A program made the translations under genes and the position numbers. A stretch of DNA of 64,000 bases. Source: Blastobasis lacticolella. Lineage: Eukaryota; Arthropoda; Insecta; Lepidoptera; Blastobasidae. The DNA is taken from positions 17,831,001 through 17,895,000 of the forward strand of contig LR990054.1 in NCBI GenBank assembly GCA_905147135.1. The letters are read 5' to 3'. Below the pieces are notes generated by a model. The model was not told the DNA's origin. It did no database searches and saw only the letters and a program-made list of their open reading frames with translations. Of this stretch, positions 53,116 to 64,000 are shown one piece after another (positions within the stretch are counted from its first letter, which is position 1; every line of letters starts with the position of its first letter).

Positions 53116-53852
53116 ACTAGGGTAAGGTGCTGACTTCCGAACATACCTTTGAAACATTCAAAGCTTCAAATTGAAAAGCAACGTCAATTCCACCCTTATT
53201 GGCGGCAAAACTTTTCCAGCGCAAGGAATATTTATTGCACCCGCATGCAGCCAATATTGAAAACTGAATTCGCCAGCCGCGAACGAAAGTCGGCTAAGGC
53301 GGGAATTTGAAGAATGGATGCGACTTTATACACGCGACCTGGTTGAAGAGCTGATGCATTAGCGTATTTGTCGTATTTCGGGGTTGGTTGGTTACTTGGT
53401 TGAGTGAGAGAGTAATTTTTGGCAAGGAACGAAGACTTGAGCCAGGGGCTGCAGGCGGGAGTTTTATCCGAGGACAGAACTCAATGGCTCTCTTACGGGA
53501 GAGGCCTCCGCTCAGTCGACTAATGTCGATTTCTACTTTTCTACTTTCCGTCCTCCGTTCTCCCAGTCTTTATCATCCTTGCGTTGTAAGACGTTGGCTC
53601 TCGGATCCGACTCAGCGATTTCAATCCATTCCTCCTGTGGGAGGCTCAAGAAGCGAAGTTCTTTCCTGATTCCGGCACGTTAGACACCTACTCCCAACGT
53701 AGCCCTAGCTTACGCACCATGTAGCAGGCTAAAGTTCTGGCAAAGCTGAAACGGATGTACTCGTTACACACTCGGTGTTGCTTAACCACTGTATCTACCT
53801 AGTGGGGTACCTATTTGGCGACATATTTTTATTTTTTGTAATTAATTAATTA
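53116..53852. other. Unique sequence
   Basis: A 93-codon ORF at 53388-53669 (Arg/Ser/Pro-rich) has no recognisable domain. No gene called. Confidence 0.3.
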
Positions 53853-53940
53853 GCGAGGCATTTGACCGCTATCTCACCTGGTGGTAAGTGACGATGCGGC
53901 CGATGATGGACCATGCCTGTCTATAGTCTAGAAACTATCG
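53853..53940 (-). repeat. Repeat T, copy 3
   Basis: 'gcgaggcatttgaccgctat', 'ctcacctggtggtaagtgac' and 'gatgcggccgatgatggacc', truncated after 'gcctgtctatagtc'. Confidence 0.6.
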
Positions 53941-54534
53941 AAATAAAATTTCAATTACACTTCTTCATATTTAATCGATCCGCGAACTGCTATTGATGTC
54001 AAATACATTCAGCACGAATACCTGACGAGCAGAACCACAATTCTACATTGACATACCCACAATTTGTGTGAGCGATGTGCCACCGCGTTAACCATTCTGA
54101 AAGCATTCGACATTTATGCTTTCGCCGGCGCATCTCATATTCACGTTCCTAATAATTATTTAACGACCCACTTAATGTTGCCAGCTAAAAATAAACACAG
54201 CTACATGGGCGCGGTTAATTTTTAATTTGAGGATGAAACTGCGGGTAGTTGGGTCTCCGCATGAGGTATCTTGCGGGAAACTCAAGTACGGTTTAAGTTT
54301 TTTATTAATACAGTTTCTTATATAGCCTAGCTAGTCTGAAAATGTCTAATACAACACTCGTTTACTTAAAGTAGCGTTGCTATCCGTTCTCACAGTGATC
54401 CGTTCTCTGTTTGGTCAATTCTGTTCGCTTTCCTAAACATAATATGTCAAAGAAAGCATATTATATATACCTATGTATATGCTTTTCTATTTATGCGTTC
54501 ATTTTGACGGACGTATAGTGCGGACGCAGCGTAG
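53941..54534. other. Unique sequence
   Basis: Repeat P word 'gttcattttgacggacgta' at 54497. Nothing else. Confidence 0.4.
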
Positions 54535-54683
54535 ATAGGCGTCCCTCTAAGTGAACCGACATGGTAAAAATCGCAGGTGCCAGCTGGATTCGGAAGGCAC
54601 AAAACCGGCCTTTGTGGAGATATCTGGGAGAGGTCTATGCCCAGCAGTGGGTGTCTTTCGGCTCATATAATGATGATGAATGA
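54535..54683 (+). pseudogene. LINE ORF2 C-terminal remnant
   Basis: One frame reads 'RRPSK', a stop at 54552-54554, then 'TDMVKIAGASWIRKAQNRPL' followed by 'WRYLGEVYAQQW', ending at TGA (54681-54683). This fits the common LINE ending of type 'GRP..RW.DDi..iAG..W.r.AQ.R..W...GEayvQQW'. Downstream 'aatgatgatgaatg' is the expected short-repeat tail. About 45 codons remain with one stop. Confidence 0.65.
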
Positions 54684-55770
54684 CGGCTGTACGTACGCAC
54701 TGTGATACCTCGAATAACGGACTGAGTAAGTCTATGTAACGTCATACAAGACGACCGCACAACGCAAACGCGAAAGATCCCTCAGTAAGTACGCAGTGTA
54801 AACCTCCGTGGTGGAAACTCACCGAAGTTTGCTGAGGGGCGCTGAATAATTCGGTGGCTGTCTCACCTGCAACAAAGAACGAACGGTAAATATATGGCGC
54901 TTACAGGGTGTAGAAAGTTAGCGATCCGCGGTATTTATACAATTTTTTACATAAACGTAGAAAAATATTTTGCTAGCATTCATTTTCAAGAAAGAAAAAT
55001 AAAATAACAATAACTACAAAAAATCTTAAACAGCCGTAGAAAATATTTAAGCTAAGCTCCGTATAAGGAGAGAAAAGGAGACACCATAGGCTACCATAAA
55101 TATCCACAGCCTAAATTAAAAATTGTAAAAAAGCCTATTTAAGAATGGTAGAAATGTGAAAAGCAAGTGAAACACAGATTATTTGCCACTTTCCAATCCT
55201 GCTAATATTCAGCGGAATATTTATAAAATTCTGCCAAGGCTGCTAATTATTCAGTTCTGCAACAGAATCTGCGAGACCCTAAATTGAAAATCTTATTCCG
55301 CTACAATCTCTGAATTTTGCTAGAATCGCAGAATTCCGCTTAATTTGGTCACCAGGAAATTACGTTTCCGCGAACCACAGACCACACAACACTCAGCAGA
55401 CGTTGCCGCTGTTTAAATCGTGGCGGGAGAATGTTTGTTTTGCTCTGAACGCTTAGCTCCGCGAAGAGGGGTTTAACTTTATACGTTTAGATTTTAAGGA
55501 TGTTACGGTGTGGGGAAATTGGAAGCAACTATGGCACTGCACTGTTTTGTAGGCTCTCATTGACGTGGGTTGCTGCTTGTTTATTAAGCCTTAGCAAAAT
55601 CCAGCTATCAATCAATCAATCTATCTATCAATCAATCCAGTGATCAATCAATCAGGCCACTCTTCAATAATCGAAATTTGCGCGGACCAAGTCGCGAGCA
55701 AAAGCTAGCAGGTTATATGTCGAAATACAAAGGAGAGGTTTGCAGTTGTCCTCATCTCAATTAATAGGAA
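54684..55770. other. Unique sequence
   Basis: A (CAAT)n patch at 55607-55650 ('aatcaatcaatctatctatc'). No ORF of interest. Confidence 0.4.
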
Positions 55771-55866
55771 ACGACGATGAGGTCGAAGATGTAGCATGCT
55801 TGCCTAAAAACAGCGAACTGCTACATTCATTCTTGACTCGACGAAGTCTTCAAGTCAAGAATGAAT
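55771..55866. repeat. Repeat T scrap and a perfect 14-bp stem
   Basis: 'gatgaggtcgaagatgtagc' and 'atgcttgcct' suggest repeat T. 'attcattcttgact' (55825-55838) pairs exactly with 55853-55866 around a 14-base loop. Confidence 0.45.
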
Positions 55867-56858
55867 ATACTCTGACATCGCAACCATAGCAAGTATCGCA
55901 AACCTAAAGGCTTCATTCTTGAGATGTTCTAAATTCGAAAGTAAGTGTGCGGGTCACTACCTGATAAACTGATCAATGTTGGGACTGTGTCTCCCGGAGC
56001 AGGATATGAAAGCTCCTATCTCATTTTAAAAGTATTATCCCGCATAAAGGCAACAAATTCAATCAATACGCTCCCCTTAAAAGCCTCCTGGTGGATTTAC
56101 CTTTCGGGTTTTAACAAGCACCGCATAAGCTTAGTATAGAGGTACATTTTTTATCTTATTTTGTGCTCCGTTGTTCTAGCGGAACAGTATTATATTACTT
56201 TTGTCGGAAAACGCGTGATGCAAAGACAAAGAGATATATTTGCAAAGGTAGATAGTATAGAGATGAAGGTTTTTCTTCTTCATAATTCGTTTTTATTTAA
56301 GACTAGGCTAATATTAGTATTTCCTGCATTTGTTAATATAAAGTTGATATTATATAATAATAATAATGACGGTCAAATGCCAACCAGTATATTGTGAAAA
56401 ACCGTAATAGTAATACCCTACTCGGCCGGACACCACAAGGCAGATATCTTAATGCGTCATAAATATCTCTGTTAACGCCCTTTATTTATGTGACTAAAAG
56501 GTTTTCCTAGGCGAAAAGGCCTGGGGGAGGTCTACGTTCAGGTGGACGTCCTACAACTATATCATGAAAGTTTAGTTTCATAAATTCTAGCCACAAAAAG
56601 CTCCAGCTATCCACACGACTCAGACTTGATTATCCAATCTAATCACCCCAACCCAGTTTGACCAACTCATCAAGTGAAACGCCCCAAACGCAGCCCTGTC
56701 CCAAAGGACCTCGGAGACGCATCAATCACGGGAAAGAGTCCGGAATTAATCCGTTTGGTCGGCACAGTGCTGACAGCTTACCCGTTACGTGGTTGGAGTA
56801 ATTAGCACAGCTTTTGAGAGATGTGCTGAGCTGCGTAGCTATAACAGCCATAGTCAGA
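55867..56858. other. Unique sequence
   Basis: 'ctcggccggacaccacaagg' at 56420 is a scrap of repeat D. The 78-codon ORF at 56161-56397 is not recognised. Confidence 0.4.
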
Positions 56859-57340
56859 GCCTCGGTGGCCTAGAGGTTTAGTAGTCCGACTTGTAAGTCC
56901 CGCTTGTGACCGTGGTGGAATTTGGCAGATCAGGTAATTAGTGGAGCGCCTGCCACCTGACCTCCGCGACGCTGTTAACAGGGGAACCTGGAACTCATTT
57001 TCTAATCGCTCGGATCGATTCGACCAAAATTTTTTTTTTATTAGGCTAGCAATACTGAAAGAGTACGGTTCAAAAATAGGAACACTCAGCATTATGCATA
57101 GAAATGTCGAATTGTTCATGCCGAAATCAATATTGAAAACCTTTCGAATCAGAATTTAGATTGGATCGTGGCTACACATTCAGTCGCCTGAATGGGCAGG
57201 TTTCATCACGATGTTTTCCCTCATAGAGCATCGGTTAGTGTTCAACTAATGTACATAACTCAGAAAAGAGGTATTGATACATGGCAGCACTAAGGTTCGC
57301 ACCGGTACCTCAGGGTACGAGTAGGCCACCGACACTCTCT
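56859..57340 (-). repeat. SINE-C copy 7 with 167-bp insert and a second head
   Basis: The body reads from 'tttggcagatcaggtaatta' (56921) to the damaged head 'gtaggccaccgacactc'. It is split after 'ggggaacctg' by foreign DNA (56991-57157). Just left of the body, on the plus strand, 'cggtggcctagaggtttag' (56860-56878) is another SINE-C head fragment facing the opposite way. Confidence 0.75.
56991..57157. mobile_element. 167-bp insert in SINE-C
   Basis: Interrupts a well-defined SINE-C word pair ('ggaacctg' and 'ttggatc'). Ends 'ttctaatcgctcgga' and complement of 'cctttcgaatcagaa' are weakly alike. No further copy is seen in the window. Confidence 0.45.
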
Positions 57341-57642
57341 ATATGTACCTATAAGTTTGTAAGTACGTATACACTGTACTACTACACCCATAACCCTGGT
57401 ACAGTGAAATGACCCAGTATCCGACACGGCTAAGAGGCGCCGGCCTGACCCGCCCCGGAGGCACCCTTATACATAATGAGCGATAGCCACGCAGTCCCGG
57501 TGGTGACTTGCGAAATTAAAACCTATTGTCATAGTAACAAGGTCGGGCTAAGCTTGCTGGGTACAGGCGTCGAGAACTTTCCCCTCTTCTGACCTCTATG
57601 TTTCAAATGATAATACGAGTAGGTACGTTGCTTACTGAGTAC
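57341..57642. other. Unique GC-richer sequence
   Basis: 'ggcgccggcctgacccgccc' patch near 57435. No ORF. Confidence 0.35.
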
Positions 57643-57910
57643 GACGACCTGAGTGATTCAATGGGCAACATGCCGGTCTGCCACGCAAAAGGTCCCGGGT
57701 TCGATTCCCGGCCGGGCAGAAATTGAAATGATGAATTTAAATTTCTGTTACGGGTCTGGGTGTTCTATGTATAATAAGTATGTATTAAAAAAAGTATTTA
57801 AGTAGTATATCAGTTATCTAGCACACATAGTACAAGCTTTGCTTAGTTTGGGGCTAGATGGCGCTGTGTGAATTTGTCCATAAATTATTATTATTATTAT
57901 ATTATTATTA
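57643..57910 (+). repeat. SINE-B, full-length copy with TTA tail
   Basis: Head 'gacgacctgagtgattcaat', perfect B box 'ggttcgattcc' (57698-57708), standard body, 'ggcgctgtgtgaatttgtcc' and a (TTA)n tract to 57910. The A box has one mismatch ('tgattcaatgg'). Confidence 0.9.
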
Positions 57911-58042
57911 CTTTTGAAGCCAGTTTTGAATCTACCACCTAATTCTGACAGACAAATTCTTCAAGAACGCTATCCCAACAGAAATAAAAGTTTTGCTCGC
58001 TCTTCGCTAAAAGTTCTTCATTTGAAGTAATAATTTTTCAGG

Positions 58043-58123
58043 TAAGTATCTTTCTAAGCCCGACGTTATGATTAACTGAAATTAATTTTTCAGTTAATCA
58101 TTACGTCAGGCTCGGGAGATGCT
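58043..58123. mobile_element. 81-bp foldback
   Basis: 'gacgttatgattaactgaaa' faces 'ttttcagttaatcattacgt'. Pairing continues outwards through 'tctaagccc' and 'ggctcgggaga' with some mismatches. The loop is very short. Confidence 0.5.
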
Positions 58124-59429
58124 TCGAAAATCCCTATCCAGAAACCTCTATGAATTTAAAATGATCTTAATAATATCTCTTGACGGGAAAATGTTGTAAT
58201 CACGTTGTAATAGCCTAACATTTAGACAATTACTAGGATTTGCTCGTGACTTCGTCCGTGTATAATTCGATTATAAAGTTCCAGACTCGTTCCCGCAACC
58301 ACATTGAATTTTGTGAGAAATTATATCCTATGTGCTATGCTGGATTATAAGCTTTATTAAGCTTGAGCTTTGTTCTCAAGTATTTGCGTGAACGAGTAAT
58401 AAACATCCAAACTTCAGTTTCATAATTATAGTAGAATTGGATCGATTGTTTTTATTTTAAAATAGTAATAAATTTCAGACTCGCCGTAATTCAAAATAAC
58501 GTTTACAATTCTTCTGCCCATCTAAATTACACATTGATAATGGAATTGTGTATGTGAGAAATGTGTTCCATATTTTATTATTGTACCAGATTACGTTAGG
58601 TTCCTAGACCATTTTTAACCGATAGATTCAGAAAACCCGAACACAAAAAATATTTCCTAAACTTCAGAACCCATTTCGATGGCATAAAACCCAGGATCCA
58701 CACACAAGTTCGGGACCTAATGCTACAGACAGACACCAATACAGCCCTCCTTTTCCGTCGTAACTTCAACCACCGAAGTTTGGACCGAGCGAAGCCACAA
58801 GTAAAAGCCAGGACATTTTAAAAGCCACCTCCACCAAGTTTTCCGCCCAGTTGCGTCCGCCAGCTGCGGTCAAAAAAATAAAATAAAAAAGAAGTCAAGA
58901 ACACGACATCGCAATCTCACTTAAAAGTAGGGAAAGACTTGGAACAAAAAGTGGTCGACGCCACGGATACGCTAAAACAGTTGTTCTGTGTCCACTTTTT
59001 TCTACATCGAGCCACTTGCTATTTAACTTATAAATTCTGAAGACATAGTCCAACCACTTTCTTAGGGACGTCGAAATGAAGACTGTTGGAGCAAATGACA
59101 GAAAAAGGACCGTGTATTATGTATTGTAGTCTAGGAATTGCACAAAATTATTTGAAAACCTGACCTAAAGATGTTGGAATATCCCCGACATAGTATACCA
59201 ATTACAAACAGTAATGCAAGATCGCACTAAACTAAAGCGACGCTTAACAGGCGTCACAATTTCGGTGTTAGTGAGTTTAGTTTTCACCTAAGGTTGGTTA
59301 TTGGTGCAATACTTTTCTTAAAATAAACTTGACGTGTTATACATACTAAAATATTTCCAAACTGATAATAATGATTAGACTGGAACAAGCGAGAATGACT
59401 GAAGCTAAGAACAATTCCAATCATACTTT
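58124..59429. other. Unique sequence
   Basis: 'ttgctcgtgacttcgtccg' near 58241 is a retroelement-tail word. No supported gene. Confidence 0.4.
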
Positions 59430-59570
59430 AATCAACTGGTTTTAAAAAACGAGAACGCCATCGAAATCAATCTATCCTTTCGGGAGCTACAATGCCAAAG
59501 CCAGACACACAGATACACAAATGCACACGACAAACTTTATTTTGCGGTAGTTGAAAAAGCGACACATCGC
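59430..59570 (-). repeat. Retroelement tail L (minus), partial
   Basis: 'catcgaaatcaatctatcc', 'tttcgggagctacaatgcca' and 'cagatacacaaatgcacac' match the 63711 copy. Confidence 0.55.
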
Positions 59571-59887
59571 AGCCGTCTTCCTTACGAGTTACACAGAACT
59601 CGGAGTAATGTAGCAAAACGATCCAGAAAGCCCACCTCCGTCGTCATCCACCAAATTGACGTAAAGCCTACTCACTATGACATCAACCATTACGCGGTGC
59701 GTGTAAACGGCGCGAATAAATCACATAATATCGTTGGCGGGGTCGAAATTACGAGATGATTCGATTCCGAGACGTCCCGACAACCGACGGCCGACAGCCG
59801 ACGCGGTGGCGCCGGGGACACAGTACGGGGAGGAGCAGTGGTTCGTCTTTGTATACTCGTAGTCTACGGAACTTTAATGTTTAGCAA
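59571..59887. other. Unique sequence
   Basis: CG-rich patch at 59765-59825 ('cgacggccgacagccgacgc'). No ORF. Confidence 0.35.
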
Positions 59888-60069
59888 GTTTTTTTTATTC
59901 TACGCAGTGATAACAGTGGTAACTGTCTCCCGTAACCTCTACAATTCATGCATTTAGGTAGCGGTAACAAAAATGTAGAACCGCAGGTCCCTGTGAGGAC
60001 TAAGATGAAATACCTCATGCCTGTAATTGCGCTGGCTACCTTATCCTTCAAACCGGAACACAACAATAT
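59888..60069 (-). repeat. Repeat E, copy 4
   Basis: T run, 'attctacgcagtga', 'gtagaaccgcaggtccctg', 'tgcctgtaattgcgctggct' and 'ccggaacacaacaatat'. The 'cacctgatggtaag' word is deleted. Confidence 0.7.
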
Positions 60070-60813
60070 CTAGCAAGTTGACATGCAGTCTGAAATTGGC
60101 CGTGTCACTATTTTCCGACTTGGCGTTTGTCATTTCGCGATGGTTCTCGCAATAACCTGAACAAATTAAGACGATTTCCACGACTGGACAACCGGCCGAA
60201 ATGCATGTAGTACACACGACTGAGTTGCTCTTGATATGATGTGATATGTGTAGCTCTAATATTACTTCAAATCGAAATTACTGAACCATTTTAATGCAAA
60301 ATCCATAGTCAGGCCATCTTTTTGCGTCAGGAGTTAAAAATCTAATTGAATGCAGTCCAAACGCAGCGTTCGGTGCCCGACCGCACCTACGTAATGATTC
60401 CACGAACACTGCGTAGTCGAGCTACTGTTCTTTCCTACACTACGTCCAAACGGGGAATATTAAATTTGTTGGATTGTCGGGTAGTCGGCGATCTTGGGCC
60501 ACACACACCCACCGACGTTATTTGATTGAGTGAAGACGTTCGCGTTTTGCGGGTGATATGTGCCAGAATATGGACTAGAAATGTGTTTCGCAGAGAAATA
60601 ATGGGTTGGGAATTTCTCTAGTGTGCTCCTCTGACAGGAAATGTAGGTCGGGGTAATAGGAAGGTACACTTAATGGACGTCAGCTAGTTTCGGCTTCGTA
60701 CTTAATCACACGAGAGCGTCAGAGACGCTTTACGTAGCCGAGCTAGCCGCTGTGTATTGTTTATTGTCGATTTATGTAATGAATGTATTTGTATATTTGT
60801 ATCTGTTCGCTTC
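60070..60813. other. Unique sequence
   Basis: Nothing recognised. A 69-codon minus ORF at 60460-60669 is unremarkable. Confidence 0.4.
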
Positions 60814-61075
60814 AGGAGAGGTATGGCAGTAGAACTGCACGTGTTCCTCTGTCGGTTTGCAGCTTTTAGGGGCAGTTTCCGCTATCAAGCAACGAAGTGC
60901 TGGAATAACATACCCCCTCCAATAAGAATGTTAGGCACAAAGTGCACATTTAAGAAACATTATGAAAGTCATCTTTTAGAAATCCCGTTTTTTTTTAATT
61001 TATTGTTTAGGTATAAGTTGACGTGTGTGCATGGAGTGCCAAATAAATGCCTTTCTATTCTAGTCTATTCTTCTA
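60814..61075 (+). pseudogene. LINE ORF2 C-terminal remnant and tail
   Basis: Residues from 'RRGMAVELHVFLCR' to 'GSFRYQATKCWNNIPPPIR' and 'FKKHYESHLLE' follow the common LINE C-terminal pattern 'sfr.qa...WN.iP..iR....fk..l...ll' (coding part 60814-60981). The upstream 19 codons of the open frame look unrelated. AATAAA at 61042-61047 and 'tttctattctagtctattct' form the 3' tail. No stop in the retained piece, so it may be fairly young. Confidence 0.6.
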
Positions 61076-61106
61076 TTCTGTTATCTTGTAATACAATAAA
61101 ATATCG

Positions 61107-61336
61107 TGAGCCTTGGTGGCCTTAAGTGAGAGGTGCCGAATTCGATCCCCAGTATCGAGATGTACCCTAGACTGTTAAGTTATGTATGCTCTTCCGGTGA
61201 GGGAAAATGTCGTGAGGAAACCTGCATATTCGTGCGACTGACTGTATAACCATTATCCAATCTGGTCAGGTCCACTGTTAACAGGGTCGCGGACGTCAGA
61301 TGGCAGAACACAACCGGGATATTGACGCCAGGATTT
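61107..61336 (+). repeat. SINE-C copy 8 (plus sense)
   Basis: The only clear plus-sense body. The head 'gagccttggtggccttaag' with B box altered to 'attcgatcccc', then 'cggtgagggaaaatgtcgtg', 'ccaatctggtcaggtccac', 'agggtcgcggacgtcagatg' and the far 3' end 'gatattgacgcca'. Confidence 0.8.
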
Positions 61337-61956
61337 GTTGTTATCGCGTGTCAATTTCATCAATTTCTTTTTCACAACTACTTGCTCTGTTACCTAAACT
61401 GTATTTGAAACATACATTTTATAAATCTTAAATCATCATTCGTCAATCTACACATTTACTACACCACCACTGAACAACAAACCGCTGTAACATACTACTA
61501 GATCTTACAGCACCTAAATCATAAATTACATACTCAACCTCAAAATTACAAATCGCAATAAAGTTTCAAACTCTACATGACCTCTACATGCCCTGCTCTA
61601 CTTGTAAAGGAAATCTGCTGAGTAGCGGCCGACAGGAGATATCCATCAACCCGTAGCTGTCGTAGAGTTGCTCACGTCATCGTCTCTACGGCTACGACTC
61701 TTGGGCGCCAGGGATAATGCATCTCATGAAGCTAGTGTGGTAATAGTTACAGCACTATTACCAGACTAGGCACATATGTAGCATGGAGCGACTATAATTA
61801 TTAAACAACCTTATTGTCACAAACAATACTCGTCTAAAAAGCGTTACTAAATATGCGTTCTCACGCACTTCTATGTACAAGCAATAAATAATTTTTCAAT
61901 CATTAATTCATTGATTCCCTTCAGTAAACGCACTGCGATCAATATGGCTCTACGAT
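61337..61956. other. Unique sequence
   Basis: 'gtcgtagagttgctcacgt' and 'ctctacggctacgactc' at 61655-61705 resemble 25467-25512. Nothing else. Confidence 0.35.
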
Positions 61957-62090
61957 TCTGGATGTTATATGTATAAAAAGTATGTATTTAAAAGTATATA
62001 AGTAGTTAATAAGTTGTCTAACACCCATAACACAAGCTTTGCTTACTATGGGGCTAGATGACACTGTTAATTGTCAAAGCTTTTATTTAT
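61957..62090 (+). repeat. SINE-B 3' half
   Basis: 'gatgttatatgtataaaaag' through 'cacaagctttgcttactatg' and 'gggctagatgacactgtt' to 'tttatttatttaat'. The head is missing. Confidence 0.75.
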
Positions 62091-62831
62091 TTAATTCTGT
62101 GCGTTCGCGCGCTATGTGAGTCCGAAAACGGGTCTTAAATTCATACTAAATGGACCGAAGACAAAGCATGCCTGTCCAAATTATTATTATTCTAACCTAC
62201 TAAAATACCCGCGATCTAACAGACAATGTGCCCACAAAACATTCCAGATGTACTCAATTAACTTACTCCTAGTTCTAAGGGGATAATAAAAATTACGCCA
62301 TTCGTTCCACAGCGAGGGTACGGGACAAAAAACTTGGTTATCTCTCTCTGTTTTCCTTTGACATTGTGGAAGCTGGAGCTATGTAATTAGCGATGTAATT
62401 ATCTAGAGGAAACAATGTCATATAGTTAGAGCCGAGAAATAGGGTAATAAGCGTTTATTTTCGTCATTTGATTAGGGTAAAACGGAGCGGTATTCATCAA
62501 GCAGTGTATTTTAAGGTTTTTTGTAGGAAATGAATGTGAAAGTGGAAAAAGAGGTGTATTAAGATCGTATAGTTCGTGTCAAATGGATTGGCAATATCGG
62601 ACATTGACCTCTTAGTCAGAACTAATTTGTAAGCGGTCAAAGCGATAGTTTTAACGTAAAATAGTATCAGGGTGGCCATTATTGAGGATTATTATTGTAG
62701 TTTTCAAACAAATGGGGGATAGCATTTTAGGGAAGGCGCATTATGACTGCCAACTAGCATACCACGATGAGATGGTACAAACAAATGCTAGATAACAAGC
62801 TCAGTGGGCAAAGATCACGTATATTTTTTTT
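62091..62831. other. Unique sequence
   Basis: Nothing recognised. Confidence 0.4.
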
Positions 62832-63060
62832 ATTTTTTTTGGGCATGCGGGCCACCTGATGGAAAGTGGTCACCGCCGCCTATGGGCATCAGCAACACCA
62901 GGGGAGTCACCAATGCGTTGCCCGCCTCTGAAGAGACCTCTAATATACCTCTTGAACGATCCCATGTCATAGTCCAAAGGAAACACTGTGGCTGGGAGCT
63001 CATTCCACATCTGAATAGTACGAGCGAGAAACGTTCTTTCAAACCTTCGCGTGGTGACCA
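62832..63060 (-). repeat. Family A-like subfamily
   Basis: T-rich start, then 'gcgggccacctgatggaaag', 'gccgcctatgggcatcagc' and 'caatgcgttgcccgcctctg' as in A. The distal half ('ctgggagctcattccacat', 'gagcgagaaacgttctttc') belongs to a different body, closer to 11700-11760. Confidence 0.7.
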
Positions 63061-63710
63061 ACAGAGTATAATATGACTAAATTGATACGATACAGTACTT
63101 GATTCGGGCACTATAAATTACATATTACCAAAACTACCGCCATATTCATGCAGAACGCGTCCCAATAACTCTCTGACGGCTTTCCTACATGTTTCCACGA
63201 TTTTTATTAACCACGTAGATCCCATTCTTTAAGGAAAAAAACCATAACCATTGAGGGAACTGTAAGTCGACGCTAGTGCTAGTATCTGTGACATCAACAT
63301 AATTCTCATTCTGTTAATTTCTCTTGGTATATTTAGGTCATTGAGTAGCTGTTGTCTGCATGTATCTGTATCTGTTGGACTGTTATAATACCAATGCTGT
63401 TGTCTCTGGCCTGTTAAACACATGTATTTTGTTTTTGTGATTCCGATTATAACCTCATGATTAGTAAGTCTTTGTCATTTCCATATCTTGCTATTTTCAT
63501 AGTTATTGTTATTATAGATATTCAATTTCATAATACTTATTAATAATCTAATCTTATATTATAAAATATTGCTTGTAATAAATTATAAATCTTGACAAAT
63601 TACCTTTGTAAGGCAACTTATGGGCCAATCGGCCTGAAATGAATCATTTTTATTTTTATTTTATTTATTATTATTTATTTATAACCTAACCGACAGAAAT
63701 AGTCGAAGAA
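63061..63710. other. Unique sequence ending in a LINE-type tail
   Basis: 'gggccaatcggcctgaaatg' at 63622 followed by 'aatcatttttatttttattt' (to about 63680) resembles a LINE 3' end. No coding part upstream is recognised. Confidence 0.4.
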
Positions 63711-63930
63711 CCCCCGACCAAGTTTACGTTAATTCAGATATTTTCGAAACTACTGAACCGATTTTAATGAAACAAAGCTTAGAAGCATTTCGATTAAACT
63801 GGCTTTCAAATAGAGAAAATCACATCCACATCGGTCCATCCGTTCGGGAGCTACAATGCCACCGACAGACACACAGATACACATGTCAAACTTATAACGC
63901 CACTCTGTTTTCGTCAGGCGTTGAAAAGAG
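63711..63930 (-). repeat. Retroelement tail L (minus)
   Basis: 'cccccgaccaagtttacg', 'ctactgaaccgattttaatg', 'gttcgggagctacaatgcc' and 'cagatacacatgtcaaactt', the complement of 43817-44041. Confidence 0.65.
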
Positions 63931-64000
63931 GAAGACGAGCTTTCTAAGAATATTATAAGCGAGCTTACATAGATTCTAAGTTATGCTCTAAGTAAATAAA

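Overview
The window reads as non-coding insect nuclear DNA, most likely from a moth or butterfly. It is AT-rich, has no long uninterrupted cellular ORF, and is full of dispersed repeats. The repeat families are of kinds I associate with Lepidoptera: a poly(A)-tailed retroposon with a 'cacctgatggaaag' end module, two tRNA-headed SINEs, and retroelement tails carrying 'accctacc' arrays. The organism assignment is inference; no host marker gene is present. I recognise no host protein-coding gene, rRNA gene, functional tRNA gene or CRISPR array.

The recognisable coding sequence is all retrotransposon debris. Three reverse-transcriptase fragments are clear: 32373-32981 (+), 33829-35085 (-) and 50795-51846 (-). 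Four short C-terminal remnants of LINE ORF2 lie at 5141-5437, 36129-36260, 54535-54683 and 60814-60981. All are 5'-truncated or broken. The first two RT fragments lie tail to tail. The third is inserted in a copy of retroposon family A.

Families by layout. SINE-B (tRNA head; A and B boxes intact at 37361-37406) has about ten copies or fragments from 133 to 62090. SINE-C (a second tRNA head) has eight, mostly in the minus sense. Family A has ten, and families E and T share its end module. Repeat D has four copies. Repeat G, which resembles the 5S rRNA internal promoter, has four. Retroelement tails K and L recur throughout. Non-autonomous DNA elements with inverted repeats lie at 489-629, 3906-3997, 18619-18881, 20496-20581, 31138-31543, 39367-39751, 43219-43407, 43412-43752, 45117-45256 and 46333-46796. 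The last has a clean 8-bp hAT-type target duplication.

Insertions inside insertions give relative ages: SINE-B in repeat E (37345-37608), a LINE in family A (50512-51846), a 140-bp foldback in SINE-B (45117-45256), an A-like element in tail K (11555-11763), and two inserts in SINE-C. The most unusual observations are a 119-bp module found at the same position in two SINE-C copies and better conserved than its flanks; a 155-157-bp foldback family with 9- and 13-bp direct repeats; and the 5S-like repeat G. Long unique stretches (for example 7861-9609, 20582-22245, 27201-30427 and 58124-59430) show no gene I can support and could be intronic or intergenic.
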